Below are positions 35,327 through 43,677 of a stretch of DNA of 64,000 bases, piece after piece. Numbering within the stretch: the stretch's first letter is position 1; each line of letters opens with the position of its first letter. The stretch covers positions 1 through 64,000 of the forward strand of contig JAKITD010000007.1 of the NCBI GenBank assembly GCA_021648265.1. Reading direction: 5' to 3'. A program made the position numbers and the translations under genes. A model generated the notes under the pieces. The model made no database searches. It was not told the origin of the DNA and worked only from the letters and a program-made list of their open reading frames with translations. Source of the DNA: Flavobacteriaceae bacterium (lineage in GTDB: Bacteria > Bacteroidota > Bacteroidia > Flavobacteriales > Flavobacteriaceae).

Positions 35327-36727
35327 TTAGTATTCTAAAGTAAACTCTCCAGTTGTTATTTCATAAACTGTTGGATCAACACCTAATTGATCTGTTGCTG
35401 TATAAGAGAAGGTTCCTTCAATTATTCTAGCATCTGCATCATAATCAATAATAGTAAGCGTTCCTGGGTTTGAGATAAACGTAGAACTCACCCCGAATTC
35501 TGGTGTATATTGTGAAAATATTTCGGTTCCATTTATCAATGTCATATCCATTTCGTAAGTTCCAATCTCAATATCTGTTGGAAAGAATAAACCCATTCGC
35601 TCTCCAGTATCAGAATTTACAGTTGTTATTGTAAATCTAGTAATTCCGTTAAATTGAGATTCTCCAACATTTAATAAATCTGGGTTATAAAACACTCCAT
35701 CCACTTCAGCTGTAAATGTAGATGTTACATCTCCAGGTTCAGCAATATAATCTACTTTAAATGAACCTTCGGTTATTTCTGCAACTGTAGGGTCAATGTT
35801 TATAGGATCTGAAGCCGTAAAATTGAAAGTAGCTTCTATTATTCCAGTATTAATATTAAACCTAGTTATAGTAATAGTTCCAGGGTTTGATGTCAAATTT
35901 TCTCCTCCTGTTGCAGGGTTGTAAAGACTAATCAATTTTGTTCCATCAGATAAGGATTCCATAGCAAAAGTACCTACGCCTAGGTCTTCTGGAATGTCTA
36001 TTCTCATAATCTGCCCTTGTCCATTTACAGCAACAATTTTCACCACTGATACTCCAAAAATTTCATTCAATGTGGTTGTTACAGCATCTGCAACAAAATC
36101 TACACCATCTACTTTTGCAAAAAACTCATCTTGTATTGGGGTGCTTCCTCCGCCTTCATCTTCATTTGTAAAGGCAATTTTATTAAAAGCTCCACTGCTA
36201 ATATTTTCTGTTTCTATAGTTGGGTTGCCTTGACCGTCTAATATTGGATTTCCGTCAGAGTCTAATGCAATTCTAGCGCCTTCAAAATTAAAAGTTCCTG
36301 TAATTGTTGAATTTGTAATGTCGTATTCTGTAATTTCTAATTCACTCGTTGCACCAAATACATTTGTAGAAAAATAAGGATTGGTTGTATCTCCAGTTTC
36401 AAAATAAGAAGCACTATTGTCTGTTCCAAGACCTACATCTAAATTAAAAATTCCAACTGCAGGATTTTCAACAACTAAAACAATTTTTTCGCCAGTACTT
36501 GAAATAGTTCCTGTTAGTGTTAAAATATTGCTTTGATTAAGGTTTCCACTGGCTTCGTCGGCTGTAAAAAAAACACTGCCAATAGTAGCTATAAAACTAC
36601 CTTCTTCAACTAAAGACGGGTCATCTGGCCCAGGAAAAACTCCTTCAAGAGGTTCGTTGTCGCATGAATTAAATTGAAATGCAACAAAGGCAATAAAAAT
36701 CCATTTTAAAATCTGATTCTTTTTCAT
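35327..36727 (-). CDS. lipoprotein with three DUF6252-like repeats
   Basis: The 466-aa protein has a lipoprotein signal with Cys22 (AFVAFQFNSC). Three homologous units follow, each about 135 residues. They open with FIATIGSVFFTADEA, FFAKVDGVDFVADAV and FTAEVDGVFYNPDLL. Each contains a (N)PGTLTI-type strand and an IIEGTFxF-type strand, and the last two end in TEGSFKVDY / TTGEFTLEY. The unit matches DUF6252, found in flavobacterial surface lipoproteins of unknown role. The repeat suggests internal duplication. Single gene with promoter and terminator. Confidence 0.8.
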   Translation of the reverse strand: MKKNQILKWIFIAFVAFQFNSCDNEPLEGVFPGPDDPSLVEEGSFIATIGSVFFTADEASGNLNQSNILTLTGTISSTGEKIVLVVENPAVGIFNLDVGLGTDNSASYFETGDTTNPYFSTNVFGATSELEITEYDITNSTITGTFNFEGARIALDSDGNPILDGQGNPTIETENISSGAFNKIAFTNEDEGGGSTPIQDEFFAKVDGVDFVADAVTTTLNEIFGVSVVKIVAVNGQGQIMRIDIPEDLGVGTFAMESLSDGTKLISLYNPATGGENLTSNPGTITITRFNINTGIIEATFNFTASDPINIDPTVAEITEGSFKVDYIAEPGDVTSTFTAEVDGVFYNPDLLNVGESQFNGITRFTITTVNSDTGERMGLFFPTDIEIGTYEMDMTLINGTEIFSQYTPEFGVSSTFISNPGTLTIIDYDADARIIEGTFSYTATDQLGVDPTVYEITTGEFTLEY

Positions 36728-36756
36728 AAAAAAGTAGGTTTATTTGGTAATAACAG

Positions 36757-36764
36757 CAAACATA
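36757..36764 (-). promoter_or_regulatory. -7 promoter element of the DUF6252 gene
   Basis: The minus strand reads TATGTTTG, an exact TAnnTTTG match, 30 bases before the ATG. Confidence 0.5.
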
Positions 36765-36782
36765 AATAAAAATTGTGAAGAA

Positions 36783-38096
36783 TTACTTATTTCTTGGAAT
36801 TCTAAGCAATAAAATTATACCAACAACAAAAAATACAACTAAAAATAGGATGGAAAATCTCATATTATCAGATTTTTGATCTATGAATCCAAAAATTGTC
36901 ATTCCTATTACAATTCCTATTTTTTCAGCAACATCGTAAAAACTAAAATAGGATGTAGTGTCTTTAGTTTCTGGTAAATATTTTGAATATGTTGATCTAG
37001 ATAATGCTTGAATCCCTCCCATAACCATACCTACCAAACCTGCAGTAAAATAAAATTGTGTAGGTGTGCTTATAAAAAATGCCAAGACACAAATTGCAGC
37101 CCAAATTCCGTTAACTACTATTAAGGTAGGAATGTTTCCATATTTCTCAGAAGCTTTTGATGTTAGTTGCGCTCCAACAATGGCAACTAATTGTATGATT
37201 AAAATACTAGAAATTAATCCCAATGTTTTTTTATCTTCTCCTCCCCAACTTATTTCTTGTTCGCCAAAATAAGTTGCAACTAACATCACTGTTTGTACAG
37301 CCATACTATAAACAAAGAAAGCAGTTAAATATCTTTTTAATACTAAATTTTCTGAAAGCGAATTATAAACACCTCGCAATTCTCTAAAACCATCAAATAA
37401 AATCTGAGTAGTTACTTTATTAGTAGATTTATTTCCAACTGGTAAATAATAAAAAGTATATTGACTAAAAGCAATCCACCAAATACCTACTGCAACAAAG
37501 GATATTTGCATTGCTTTCATTTTTGCTTCTCCTCCTTCTCCCAAGCCAAATAGTTCGGGCATCATAATCATTGCTAAATTAAAAACTAATAATAGTACAC
37601 TTCCTATATATCCTAATGAAAAGCCTTTGGCACTTAACTTATCTTGTTGTTCTGGAAAAGCAACATCTGGTAAATACGAATTATAAAAAACCCAACTACT
37701 CCAAAAACCCACCAACGCCATAAAATAGAAGAAAAGGCTTAGCAATATATGTTCTAAACTAAAAAAATATAAACCCATACAGGATAACGCTCCTAAATAA
37801 CAGAAAAATTTCATGAAAACCTTTTTGTTTCCAACATAATCTGCAATACCAGAAAGAATAGGAATTAATAGTGAAACCAAAACAAAAGCGGCAGCAGTTG
37901 TATAACTTATTAAAGGAGTACTCCTAATTTCACCTCCAAAAACTGTTACTGTCTCAACATTTGCAGCTATAAATAAAGCTTGAAAAAAAATTGGAAATAC
38001 CGCTGAAGCAATCACTAAACTATAAACAGAGTTTGCCCAGTCATAAAAAGCCCAAGCATTTAATAACTTTTTACTTCCTTTTTCTAATTGTTGCAT
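36783..38096 (-). CDS. MFS transporter, UMF1/Atg22-like
   Basis: The 437-aa protein has twelve predicted helices. It begins with the family-specific LNAWAFYDWANSVYSLVIAS and includes the MFS-like loop GIADYVGNKKVFMKFF. UMF1 proteins resemble the vacuolar amino-acid exporter Atg22 of yeast, so amino-acid efflux is a reasonable guess. It is co-directional with the M48 protease gene upstream (75-base gap). Confidence 0.88.
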   Translation of the reverse strand: MQQLEKGSKKLLNAWAFYDWANSVYSLVIASAVFPIFFQALFIAANVETVTVFGGEIRSTPLISYTTAAAFVLVSLLIPILSGIADYVGNKKVFMKFFCYLGALSCMGLYFFSLEHILLSLFFYFMALVGFWSSWVFYNSYLPDVAFPEQQDKLSAKGFSLGYIGSVLLLVFNLAMIMMPELFGLGEGGEAKMKAMQISFVAVGIWWIAFSQYTFYYLPVGNKSTNKVTTQILFDGFRELRGVYNSLSENLVLKRYLTAFFVYSMAVQTVMLVATYFGEQEISWGGEDKKTLGLISSILIIQLVAIVGAQLTSKASEKYGNIPTLIVVNGIWAAICVLAFFISTPTQFYFTAGLVGMVMGGIQALSRSTYSKYLPETKDTTSYFSFYDVAEKIGIVIGMTIFGFIDQKSDNMRFSILFLVVFFVVGIILLLRIPRNK

Positions 38097-38170
38097 AAGG
38101 TTTTTACAGATTTATAAAAATGAATCTAAAATTTGTAGAGTCCGAATGTAGTAAAAAAAATTGGACAGGA

Positions 38171-38980
38171 TTATTTTTTGAAATTGGTAACTCCAAACTT
38201 TTTGGCTTCAGCTTTTGCCTCCGAAACCCATGATTTAAGGTTTGCAATTCTAGTTTCGTTGGAAGGATGTGTACTTAGTATTTCAGGAGGTGCTTCTCCG
38301 CCTTGTTTGCTCATACGTTCCCAAAGCCTTACAGACTCCATTGGATCATAACCAGCAATAGCCATTAAAGTTAATCCTATTTTATCTGCTTCACTTTCAT
38401 GACCTCTGCTAAAAGGTTTCATTACACCTACATCCGATCCAACACCATAAGCTGTGTTGAATATTGCTTGGTTTTCTGGATTGTCCATAAAAGCTATATT
38501 TCCTGCAACTGCTCCCAATGCTTGTAATTGTCCTGCACTCATACGTTGTTGACCGTGATTTGCCAATGCATGAGCAACTTCGTGACCCATTACTGCTGCT
38601 AATCCAGCTTCCGATTTTGTTATTGGTAAAATCCCTGTGTAAATCACAATTTTTCCACCTGGCATACACCAAGCATTAGCTTGTTTATCTTTTACTAAAT
38701 TATACTCCCAACGATAGTCTTTTAGATAACCCGCATAACCATTAGCGGTTAAATACCGTTCAGCTGCTTTAGATATTTTTTGCCCCACGTTTTTGACCAT
38801 ATTTGCTTCTGAAGTGTTTTTTAATACTGTGTTTGTGTTTAAAAACTCTTCATATTGCTGAAATGCCATTGGTAATATTTGAGAATTTGGAACTAAAGCC
38901 AATGTTTGTTTCCCCGTAAACGGATTGGTATTACACGAAAACACTATTATTACAAATACTAATAAGCTAACTTTTTTCAT
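38171..38980 (-). CDS. M48 family metallopeptidase lipoprotein
   Basis: The 269-aa protein has a lipoprotein signal with Cys16 (VIIVFSC). The zinc site is HEVAH (133-137) with the third ligand in ESEADKIG (near 194-198). This is the Oma1/BepA/YcaL class without transmembrane helices. Such periplasmic proteases take part in quality control of outer-membrane proteins. Upstream, TATCTTTA is a near match to the -7 element. It is divergent from the collagen-motif lipoprotein gene. Confidence 0.92.
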   Translation of the reverse strand: MKKVSLLVFVIIVFSCNTNPFTGKQTLALVPNSQILPMAFQQYEEFLNTNTVLKNTSEANMVKNVGQKISKAAERYLTANGYAGYLKDYRWEYNLVKDKQANAWCMPGGKIVIYTGILPITKSEAGLAAVMGHEVAHALANHGQQRMSAGQLQALGAVAGNIAFMDNPENQAIFNTAYGVGSDVGVMKPFSRGHESEADKIGLTLMAIAGYDPMESVRLWERMSKQGGEAPPEILSTHPSNETRIANLKSWVSEAKAEAKKFGVTNFKK

Positions 38981-39112
38981 TTTAATTTATTTTTAATATA
39001 ACAAACACTAAAGATACTTTATTTTTATATTTTTAAAGCTTCAAAAAGCATTAAACAAATATTGGAATGACTTTTGTTAATTATATTTTAAATTATAATA
39101 AAAAATAAATAT

Positions 39113-39613
39113 ATGAAAAACCTATTTTTACTTTTAGCAATTAGCTTCACTTTTTTAATTTCTTCTTGTGAAGGTCCTCCTGGTCCTCCTGGTCCTCCCG
39201 GCGATTCTTTATTAGGACAAGTATTTGAAGCAAATGTTACTTTTACAATTGGAAATGATTTTAGACGAAAGGTAGATTTCCCAAATGATCTTATTGTCTA
39301 TGAATCTGATGTTGTACTTGTATATTTATTAGAAGACGTAGTAAACGGGTTTGATGTTTGGTCGCAACTACCTCAAATTTATTTCTTAAATCAAGGAACT
39401 TTACTTTATACTTTTGAACACACTTTTGTAGATGTTGATATCTTTTTGGATGCAAATTTTAATTTAAATTCGTTAGATCCTGTTTTTACTGACGACCAAA
39501 TTTTTAGAATTGCGGTACTTCCTGCTGAATATGCAAATGCAGATTTAAGTATGGATGAATTAATGAGCAACCTTCAAATTGAAACCTCAGATATAGAGAT
39601 TTTATCAAATTAA
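39113..39613 (+). CDS. lipoprotein with collagen-like GPP triplets
   Basis: The 166-aa protein has a lipoprotein signal (MKNLFLLLAISFTFLISSC, Cys19). It is followed at once by EGPPGPPGPPGDS, three Gly-Pro-Pro collagen triplets. The remaining 130 residues are a beta-rich domain with no recognised motif (FEANVTFTIGNDFRRKVDFP). Three triplets are too short for a stable triple helix alone, so they may act as a stiff linker from the membrane. It is followed 4 bases later by msrB. Confidence 0.75.
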   Translation: MKNLFLLLAISFTFLISSCEGPPGPPGPPGDSLLGQVFEANVTFTIGNDFRRKVDFPNDLIVYESDVVLVYLLEDVVNGFDVWSQLPQIYFLNQGTLLYTFEHTFVDVDIFLDANFNLNSLDPVFTDDQIFRIAVLPAEYANADLSMDELMSNLQIETSDIEILSN

Positions 39614-39617
39614 ACGT

Positions 39618-40097
39618 ATGAAAAACATTGTATTTATTTTTATCAGTTTGCTTTTATTTAGTTGTAATACTTCTGCTCAAAACAAGAACAAGAAAGAAAT
39701 ATTTTCGGTAACAAAAACCGATGCAGAATGGAAAACAGAACTTGATGAAACTGAATATAATATATTACGAAAAGCAGGTACTGAGCGTGCTTTTTCAAGC
39801 GAATTAAATAAAAATTATGAAAAAGGAGTGTACGTCTGTGCAGCTTGCGGCACTCCTCTTTTTAAAAGTGAATATAAATACGATAGCCGTTCTGGCTGGC
39901 CTAGTTTTGACCGTGAAATTGAAGGTAATGTAGCCTTTTCAACCGATAGAGATTTAGGTTATACAAGAAACGAAGAGCACTGCGCTACTTGTGGCGGACA
40001 TTTAGGTCATGTTTTTAATGATGGTCCAAAAACAACAGGAAAACGTCATTGTATTAATGGTGCTGCATTAGATTTTATTCCTAGTGAAAATGAATAA
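39618..40097 (+). CDS. msrB: peptide-methionine (R)-S-oxide reductase, exported
   Basis: Reduces methionine-R-sulfoxide in damaged proteins. The 159-aa form has a lipoprotein signal (LLLFSC, Cys16), so it acts in the envelope. It keeps the zinc cysteines CAAC (74, 77) and CATC (122, 125) and the catalytic Cys145 in RHCING. The substrate loop SGWPSFD is also conserved. It overlaps the start of a second msrB by 8 bases. Confidence 0.93.
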   Translation: MKNIVFIFISLLLFSCNTSAQNKNKKEIFSVTKTDAEWKTELDETEYNILRKAGTERAFSSELNKNYEKGVYVCAACGTPLFKSEYKYDSRSGWPSFDREIEGNVAFSTDRDLGYTRNEEHCATCGGHLGHVFNDGPKTTGKRHCINGAALDFIPSENE

Positions 40098-40494
40098 AAA
40101 CAACTTCCCTATAGAAGAATCCGAATCTTTTTGGAAAGATAAATTATCTAAAGATGCCTTTGAAATACTTCGTAAAAAAGGCACCGAACGACCCTTTACA
40201 GGAGAATATAACATTCATTTTGAAGAAGGTACCTATAATTGTGGTGCTTGTAATAACCCTCTTTTTAAAAGCAATCAAAAATTTGAAAGCGACTGCGGTT
40301 GGCCTTCTTTTGATGATGCTATTAAAGATAACGTGAAATTAGTTTTAGACAAAAGCCACGGAATGATTCGTACTGAAACAGTTTGTAATAATTGCGGCGG
40401 GCATTTAGGACATTTATTTAATGACGGTCCAACAGAAACAGGTCAACGTTATTGCATCAATTCTCTTTCTATAGATTTTCAAGATAAAAAATAA
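40090..40494 (+). CDS. msrB: peptide-methionine (R)-S-oxide reductase, cytosolic paralogue
   Basis: The ATG at 40090 is preferred over the GTG at 40084, giving 134 aa without signal peptide. Zinc ligands are CGAC (51, 54) and CNNC (99, 102); the catalytic Cys122 lies in RYCINS. The substrate loop is CGWPSFD, with Cys in place of the Ser seen in the exported copy. The pair arose by duplication and splits cytosolic and envelope repair. Confidence 0.92.
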   Translation: MNKNNFPIEESESFWKDKLSKDAFEILRKKGTERPFTGEYNIHFEEGTYNCGACNNPLFKSNQKFESDCGWPSFDDAIKDNVKLVLDKSHGMIRTETVCNNCGGHLGHLFNDGPTETGQRYCINSLSIDFQDKK

Positions 40495-40900
40495 ATCTTC
40501 ACTAGCTTCTATATTCCTAATTTTGAAAATATTTACACTTTTTAAAAGCCACTAATTTCTAAAAACCCTTTGGATTTTTCTTAATTTGTGATAATGTGTT
40601 ATTATTATTGGTTCTATCATTATTTTAATGGAATTATCCACAATTTTTTAATGAGTTGTTATACTATTCTTTTGTTTATTTGTTTAATCGGTCAATCGTT
40701 AGTACTATTTATAAACGATTACACGATTAAACACTGAAACCATTTTATTTTTAAAACGTAACTATTTTTTATTTTCCAGACAAATCAGGGTAGAACCAAA
40801 ACAGAAAAGTATGCATTTAGTCTTAAATTGTTATTTGGAAATTGGTTTTTGGAAATTGTAATTTGTAATTTCGCATTTTAAAAATCTGAATAAAATTAAC
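40495..40900. other. 406-bp non-coding gap with palindrome and DnaA-box-like site
   Basis: No gene is seen. A 21-bp inverted repeat at 40682-40702 and 40712-40732 (GTTTAATCGGTCAATCGTTA versus TAAACGATTACACGATTAAA) places AATCG four times around a 9-base loop. TTATCCACA at 40634-40642 matches the DnaA-box consensus exactly. The end of the gap has repeats of GGAAATTG/GTAATTTG type. It may be an operator region of the downstream lpd gene or, less likely, replication-related. Confidence 0.4.
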
Positions 40901-42277
40901 ATGAGCAAATACGATATTATAGTTTTAGGATCTGGACCCGGAGGATATGTAACCGCAATTAGAGCTTCACAATTAGGCTTTAAAACTGCCATTGTAGAAA
41001 AGGAAAATTTAGGAGGAGTATGTCTAAATTGGGGATGTATTCCTACCAAAGCCTTACTTAAAAGTGCTCAAGTATTCGATTATTTAAAGCATGCAGAAGA
41101 TTATGGGTTAACTGTTAAAGGTGCAGATAAAGACTTTACTAAAGTTGTGGAACGTAGTCGTGGTGTTGCTGACGGAATGAGTAAAGGTGTTCAGTTTTTA
41201 TTGAAGAAAAATAAAATTGATGTTATTAATGGTTTCGGAAAATTAAAACCTGGAAAAAAGGTAGATGTTAACGGTACAGAATATTCCGCAGACCATATTA
41301 TTATAGCAACTGGTGCTCGATCAAGAGAATTACCAAGTTTACCACAAGATGGTAAAAAAGTAATTGGTTATAGAGAAGCTTTGACTTTAAAAAAGCAACC
41401 TGAAAGCATGATTGTTGTAGGTTCTGGTGCAATTGGAGTAGAGTTTGCTCACTTTTATAACACGATGGGAACCAAAGTAACCATTGTTGAATATTTACCG
41501 AATTTAGTTCCTTTAGAAGATGAAGACGTTTCAAAACAATTTGGACGCTCCTTCAAAAAAGCAGGTATTAAAGTAATGACCAATTCTTCTGTTGAATCTG
41601 TTGACACTTCAGGAAAAGGAGTTAAAGCAACGGTAAAAACTAAAAAAGGAGAAGAAGTTTTAGAGGCAGATATTCTACTTTCTGCTGTGGGAATTAAATC
41701 GAACCTTGAAAATATTGGATTAGAAGATGTGGGTATTGTTGTTGATCGTGATAAAATTTTGGTAAACGATTGGTACCAAACTAACATTCCTGGGTATTAT
41801 GCGATTGGCGATGTAGTTCCTGGTCCAGCTTTAGCACACGTTGCTTCTGCGGAAGGAATTACTTGTGTTGAAAAAATTAAAGGAATGCACGTAGAGGCTA
41901 TCGACTACGGAAACATTCCAGGTTGTACCTATGCAACTCCTGAAATAGCATCGGTTGGTATGACCGAAAAAGAAGCAAAAGAAGCAGGTTACGATATTAA
42001 GGTTGGAAAATTTCCTTTTTCAGCAAGTGGAAAAGCAAGTGCTGCTGGAACCAAAGAAGGTTTTGTAAAAGTGATTTTTGATGCTAAATACGGCGAATGG
42101 TTAGGTTGCCACATGATTGGTGCTGGAGTAACCGATATGATTGCTGAAGCAGTACTAGGAAGGAAATTAGAAACTACAGGTCACGAAGTATTAAAAACAA
42201 TACATCCACATCCAACTATGAGTGAAGCGGTAATGGAAGCGGTGGCGGATGCTTATGGTGAGGTGATACATTTGTAA
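40901..42277 (+). CDS. lpdA: dihydrolipoyl dehydrogenase
   Basis: E3 flavoenzyme that reoxidises dihydrolipoamide in pyruvate, 2-oxoglutarate or branched-chain dehydrogenase complexes and in glycine cleavage. The 458-aa protein has the FAD site GSGPGGYVTAIRASQLG, the redox-active CLNWGC (41-46), the NAD site VVGSGAIGVEF and the C-terminal catalytic HPHPTMSE. Length is normal. No E1 or E2 gene is adjacent. A long non-coding leader precedes it. Confidence 0.96.
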   Translation: MSKYDIIVLGSGPGGYVTAIRASQLGFKTAIVEKENLGGVCLNWGCIPTKALLKSAQVFDYLKHAEDYGLTVKGADKDFTKVVERSRGVADGMSKGVQFLLKKNKIDVINGFGKLKPGKKVDVNGTEYSADHIIIATGARSRELPSLPQDGKKVIGYREALTLKKQPESMIVVGSGAIGVEFAHFYNTMGTKVTIVEYLPNLVPLEDEDVSKQFGRSFKKAGIKVMTNSSVESVDTSGKGVKATVKTKKGEEVLEADILLSAVGIKSNLENIGLEDVGIVVDRDKILVNDWYQTNIPGYYAIGDVVPGPALAHVASAEGITCVEKIKGMHVEAIDYGNIPGCTYATPEIASVGMTEKEAKEAGYDIKVGKFPFSASGKASAAGTKEGFVKVIFDAKYGEWLGCHMIGAGVTDMIAEAVLGRKLETTGHEVLKTIHPHPTMSEAVMEAVADAYGEVIHL

Positions 42278-42302
42278 TTATTCATTTAGAACGAAGCGTT
42301 AT

Positions 42303-42328
42303 GTCATTCAGAGCATAGCGAAGAATCT
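42303..42328. repeat. REP-like element, AGATTC...GAATGACA family (inverted copy)
   Basis: GTCATTCAGAGCATAGCGAA followed by GAATCT is the reverse complement of the pattern seen at 7641 and 8487. Confidence 0.5.
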
Positions 42329-42332
42329 TATT

Positions 42333-42380
42333 AAACCAAAAAAAACTCACAATTGTATTAATTGTGAGTTTTTTTGGTTT
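42333..42380. terminator. bidirectional terminator between lpdA and aroQ
   Basis: A near-perfect stem of about 20 bp pairs AAACC-A8-CTCACAAT with ATTGTGAG-T7-GGTTT. Long A and T runs on the two sides allow termination in either direction between the convergent genes. Confidence 0.85.
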
Positions 42381-42388
42381 AACATATT

Positions 42389-42805
42389 TTATATAAAACT
42401 CAACAAAGCCAATTCATAACTCTGCAATCCAAAACCTAGAATAACTCCTTTGGCATTTGGAGAAATAAAAGATTGATGCCTAAACTCTTCTCTAGAAAAA
42501 GTATTTGAAATATGAACTTCTATTACTGAAGTTGTAATTGCTTTTACGACATCTCCAATCCCAACAGAAGTATGGGTGTAGGCAGCAGCATTTAATATAA
42601 TACCATCATAATCATAGCCTACTTTTTGTAGTTTGTCTATCAACTCCCCTTCTATATTAGATTGATAATGGGAAAGTTCTATTTCGGGATATTTTGATTG
42701 TAACTCCTTATTAAAGTAATCTTCAAAAGATTGATTGCCATAAATAGAAGTTTCTCGTTTACCAAGAAGATTGATGTTTGGACCGTTTATAATAATTATT
42801 TTCAT
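42389..42805 (-). CDS. aroQ: type II 3-dehydroquinate dehydratase
   Basis: Third step of the shikimate pathway, dehydrating 3-dehydroquinate. The 138-aa protein is of normal length for the dodecameric type II enzyme. Signatures are NGPNINLLGKRE, catalytic Tyr22 in SIYG, NAAAYTHTSVG and the histidine in VIEVHISN. It is convergent with lpdA. It could be co-transcribed with nothing upstream, as xerD diverges further away. Confidence 0.96.
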   Translation of the reverse strand: MKIIIINGPNINLLGKRETSIYGNQSFEDYFNKELQSKYPEIELSHYQSNIEGELIDKLQKVGYDYDGIILNAAAYTHTSVGIGDVVKAITTSVIEVHISNTFSREEFRHQSFISPNAKGVILGFGLQSYELALLSFI

Positions 42806-42846
42806 GTGTTTTCATTTATTTAATTAAATCGGTCACCTGCTGTTCG

Positions 42847-42864
42847 CTCCCGAAACGTCGGGAG
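42847..42864. repeat. short hairpin repeat CTCCCGA-AACG-TCGGGAG
   Basis: A perfect 7-bp stem with tetraloop in the gap between the barrel gene and aroQ; related to the hairpin at 32367. Confidence 0.45.
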
Positions 42865-42936
42865 TCACCCTCTTGAGTATGAAAATTTTAACATGCTCGT
42901 TTCATTTTATAAAATTACAAAAAATTAAACACAAAA

Positions 42937-42961
42937 AAAGCGGAAGAAAAACTTCCGCTTT
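42937..42961 (-). terminator. terminator of the barrel gene at 43015
   Basis: A perfect 10-bp stem (AAAGCGGAAG / CTTCCGCTTT) with a 5-base loop continues on the minus strand into a T-run. Confidence 0.85.
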
Positions 42962-43014
42962 ACAATATATGTTTTGTTTAAAATGCAAAGATAATACTTT
43001 TTTTATAGTATCTA

Positions 43015-43566
43015 TTAAAGAAAACTAAATCCTGCGGTCAATGAAAACACACTGTTTCTAGCACTTGTGTTTATTGTTACATCATTATAGAAATCTACAA
43101 AACTAATATCTGTAAGTCCAAAATTATAACGAGCTGTTATACGTAAATTTAAAGGTAAATCTATACCAATACCAACGACACCAGAAACATCAAAAGATTG
43201 AAAATCTCCTAAATCATTGTCACTAATTACATTCCCAAATTGTGGTCCTGCTTGAATGTTTAATCTTTTTACAATATAATACTTAAACACCACTGGAAAA
43301 ATAATATAATCCAATTCAAAATCCCTTAAATCATTGTCGCCTTTTGCTCCTTGTTGAGAATATAATAAATCTCCTTGAATAGCCATTTTATCACTAAACT
43401 TTATAGTTGCAAAAGCTCCTAATACCAAACCTGTTCTTGTAGATACATTAGACACATCGGTTAAATTAGCAAAATTTGCTCCTGCTTTTATCCCAACATC
43501 GATACCTTGTGCAAAGGTTGTTGAGGTCAATATAATCGTAAATACAATTAAAAATAATTTTTTCAT
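43015..43566 (-). CDS. outer-membrane beta-barrel (porin-like) protein
   Basis: The 183-aa protein has a signal peptide (MKKLFLIVFTIILTSTTFAQ) and an eight-stranded barrel pattern: GIDVGIKAGANFANLTD, MAIQGDLLYSQQGAKG, RLNIQAGPQFG and a terminal SVFSLTAGFSFL ending in an aromatic-Leu pair. It matches the PorT-type/OMP_b-brl family. Role unknown. It has its own promoter and terminator. Confidence 0.85.
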   Translation of the reverse strand: MKKLFLIVFTIILTSTTFAQGIDVGIKAGANFANLTDVSNVSTRTGLVLGAFATIKFSDKMAIQGDLLYSQQGAKGDNDLRDFELDYIIFPVVFKYYIVKRLNIQAGPQFGNVISDNDLGDFQSFDVSGVVGIGIDLPLNLRITARYNFGLTDISFVDFYNDVTINTSARNSVFSLTAGFSFL

Positions 43567-43593
43567 AATAGTTGTTTTATTTAATTAGTAGTT

Positions 43594-43601
43594 CAAATAT
43601 A
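43594..43601 (-). promoter_or_regulatory. -7 promoter element of the barrel gene
   Basis: The minus strand reads TATATTTG, an exact TAnnTTTG match, 28 bases before the ATG. Confidence 0.5.
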
Positions 43602-43677
43602 AAATAAAACTAAAAACTTCCGAAACTTATTATCAACTAAACTCAATTTATAATAATTATTTAATTAATATAGCTGA

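Noticed and set aside
40634-40642. Chromosome origin
   Set aside because: One exact DnaA box without a cluster, dnaA gene or measured skew is not enough; kept only as a finding to test.
42805-43014. CRISPR-like array from repeated short hairpins
   Set aside because: Hairpins here and elsewhere are not regularly spaced and have no equal-length spacers or cas genes nearby.
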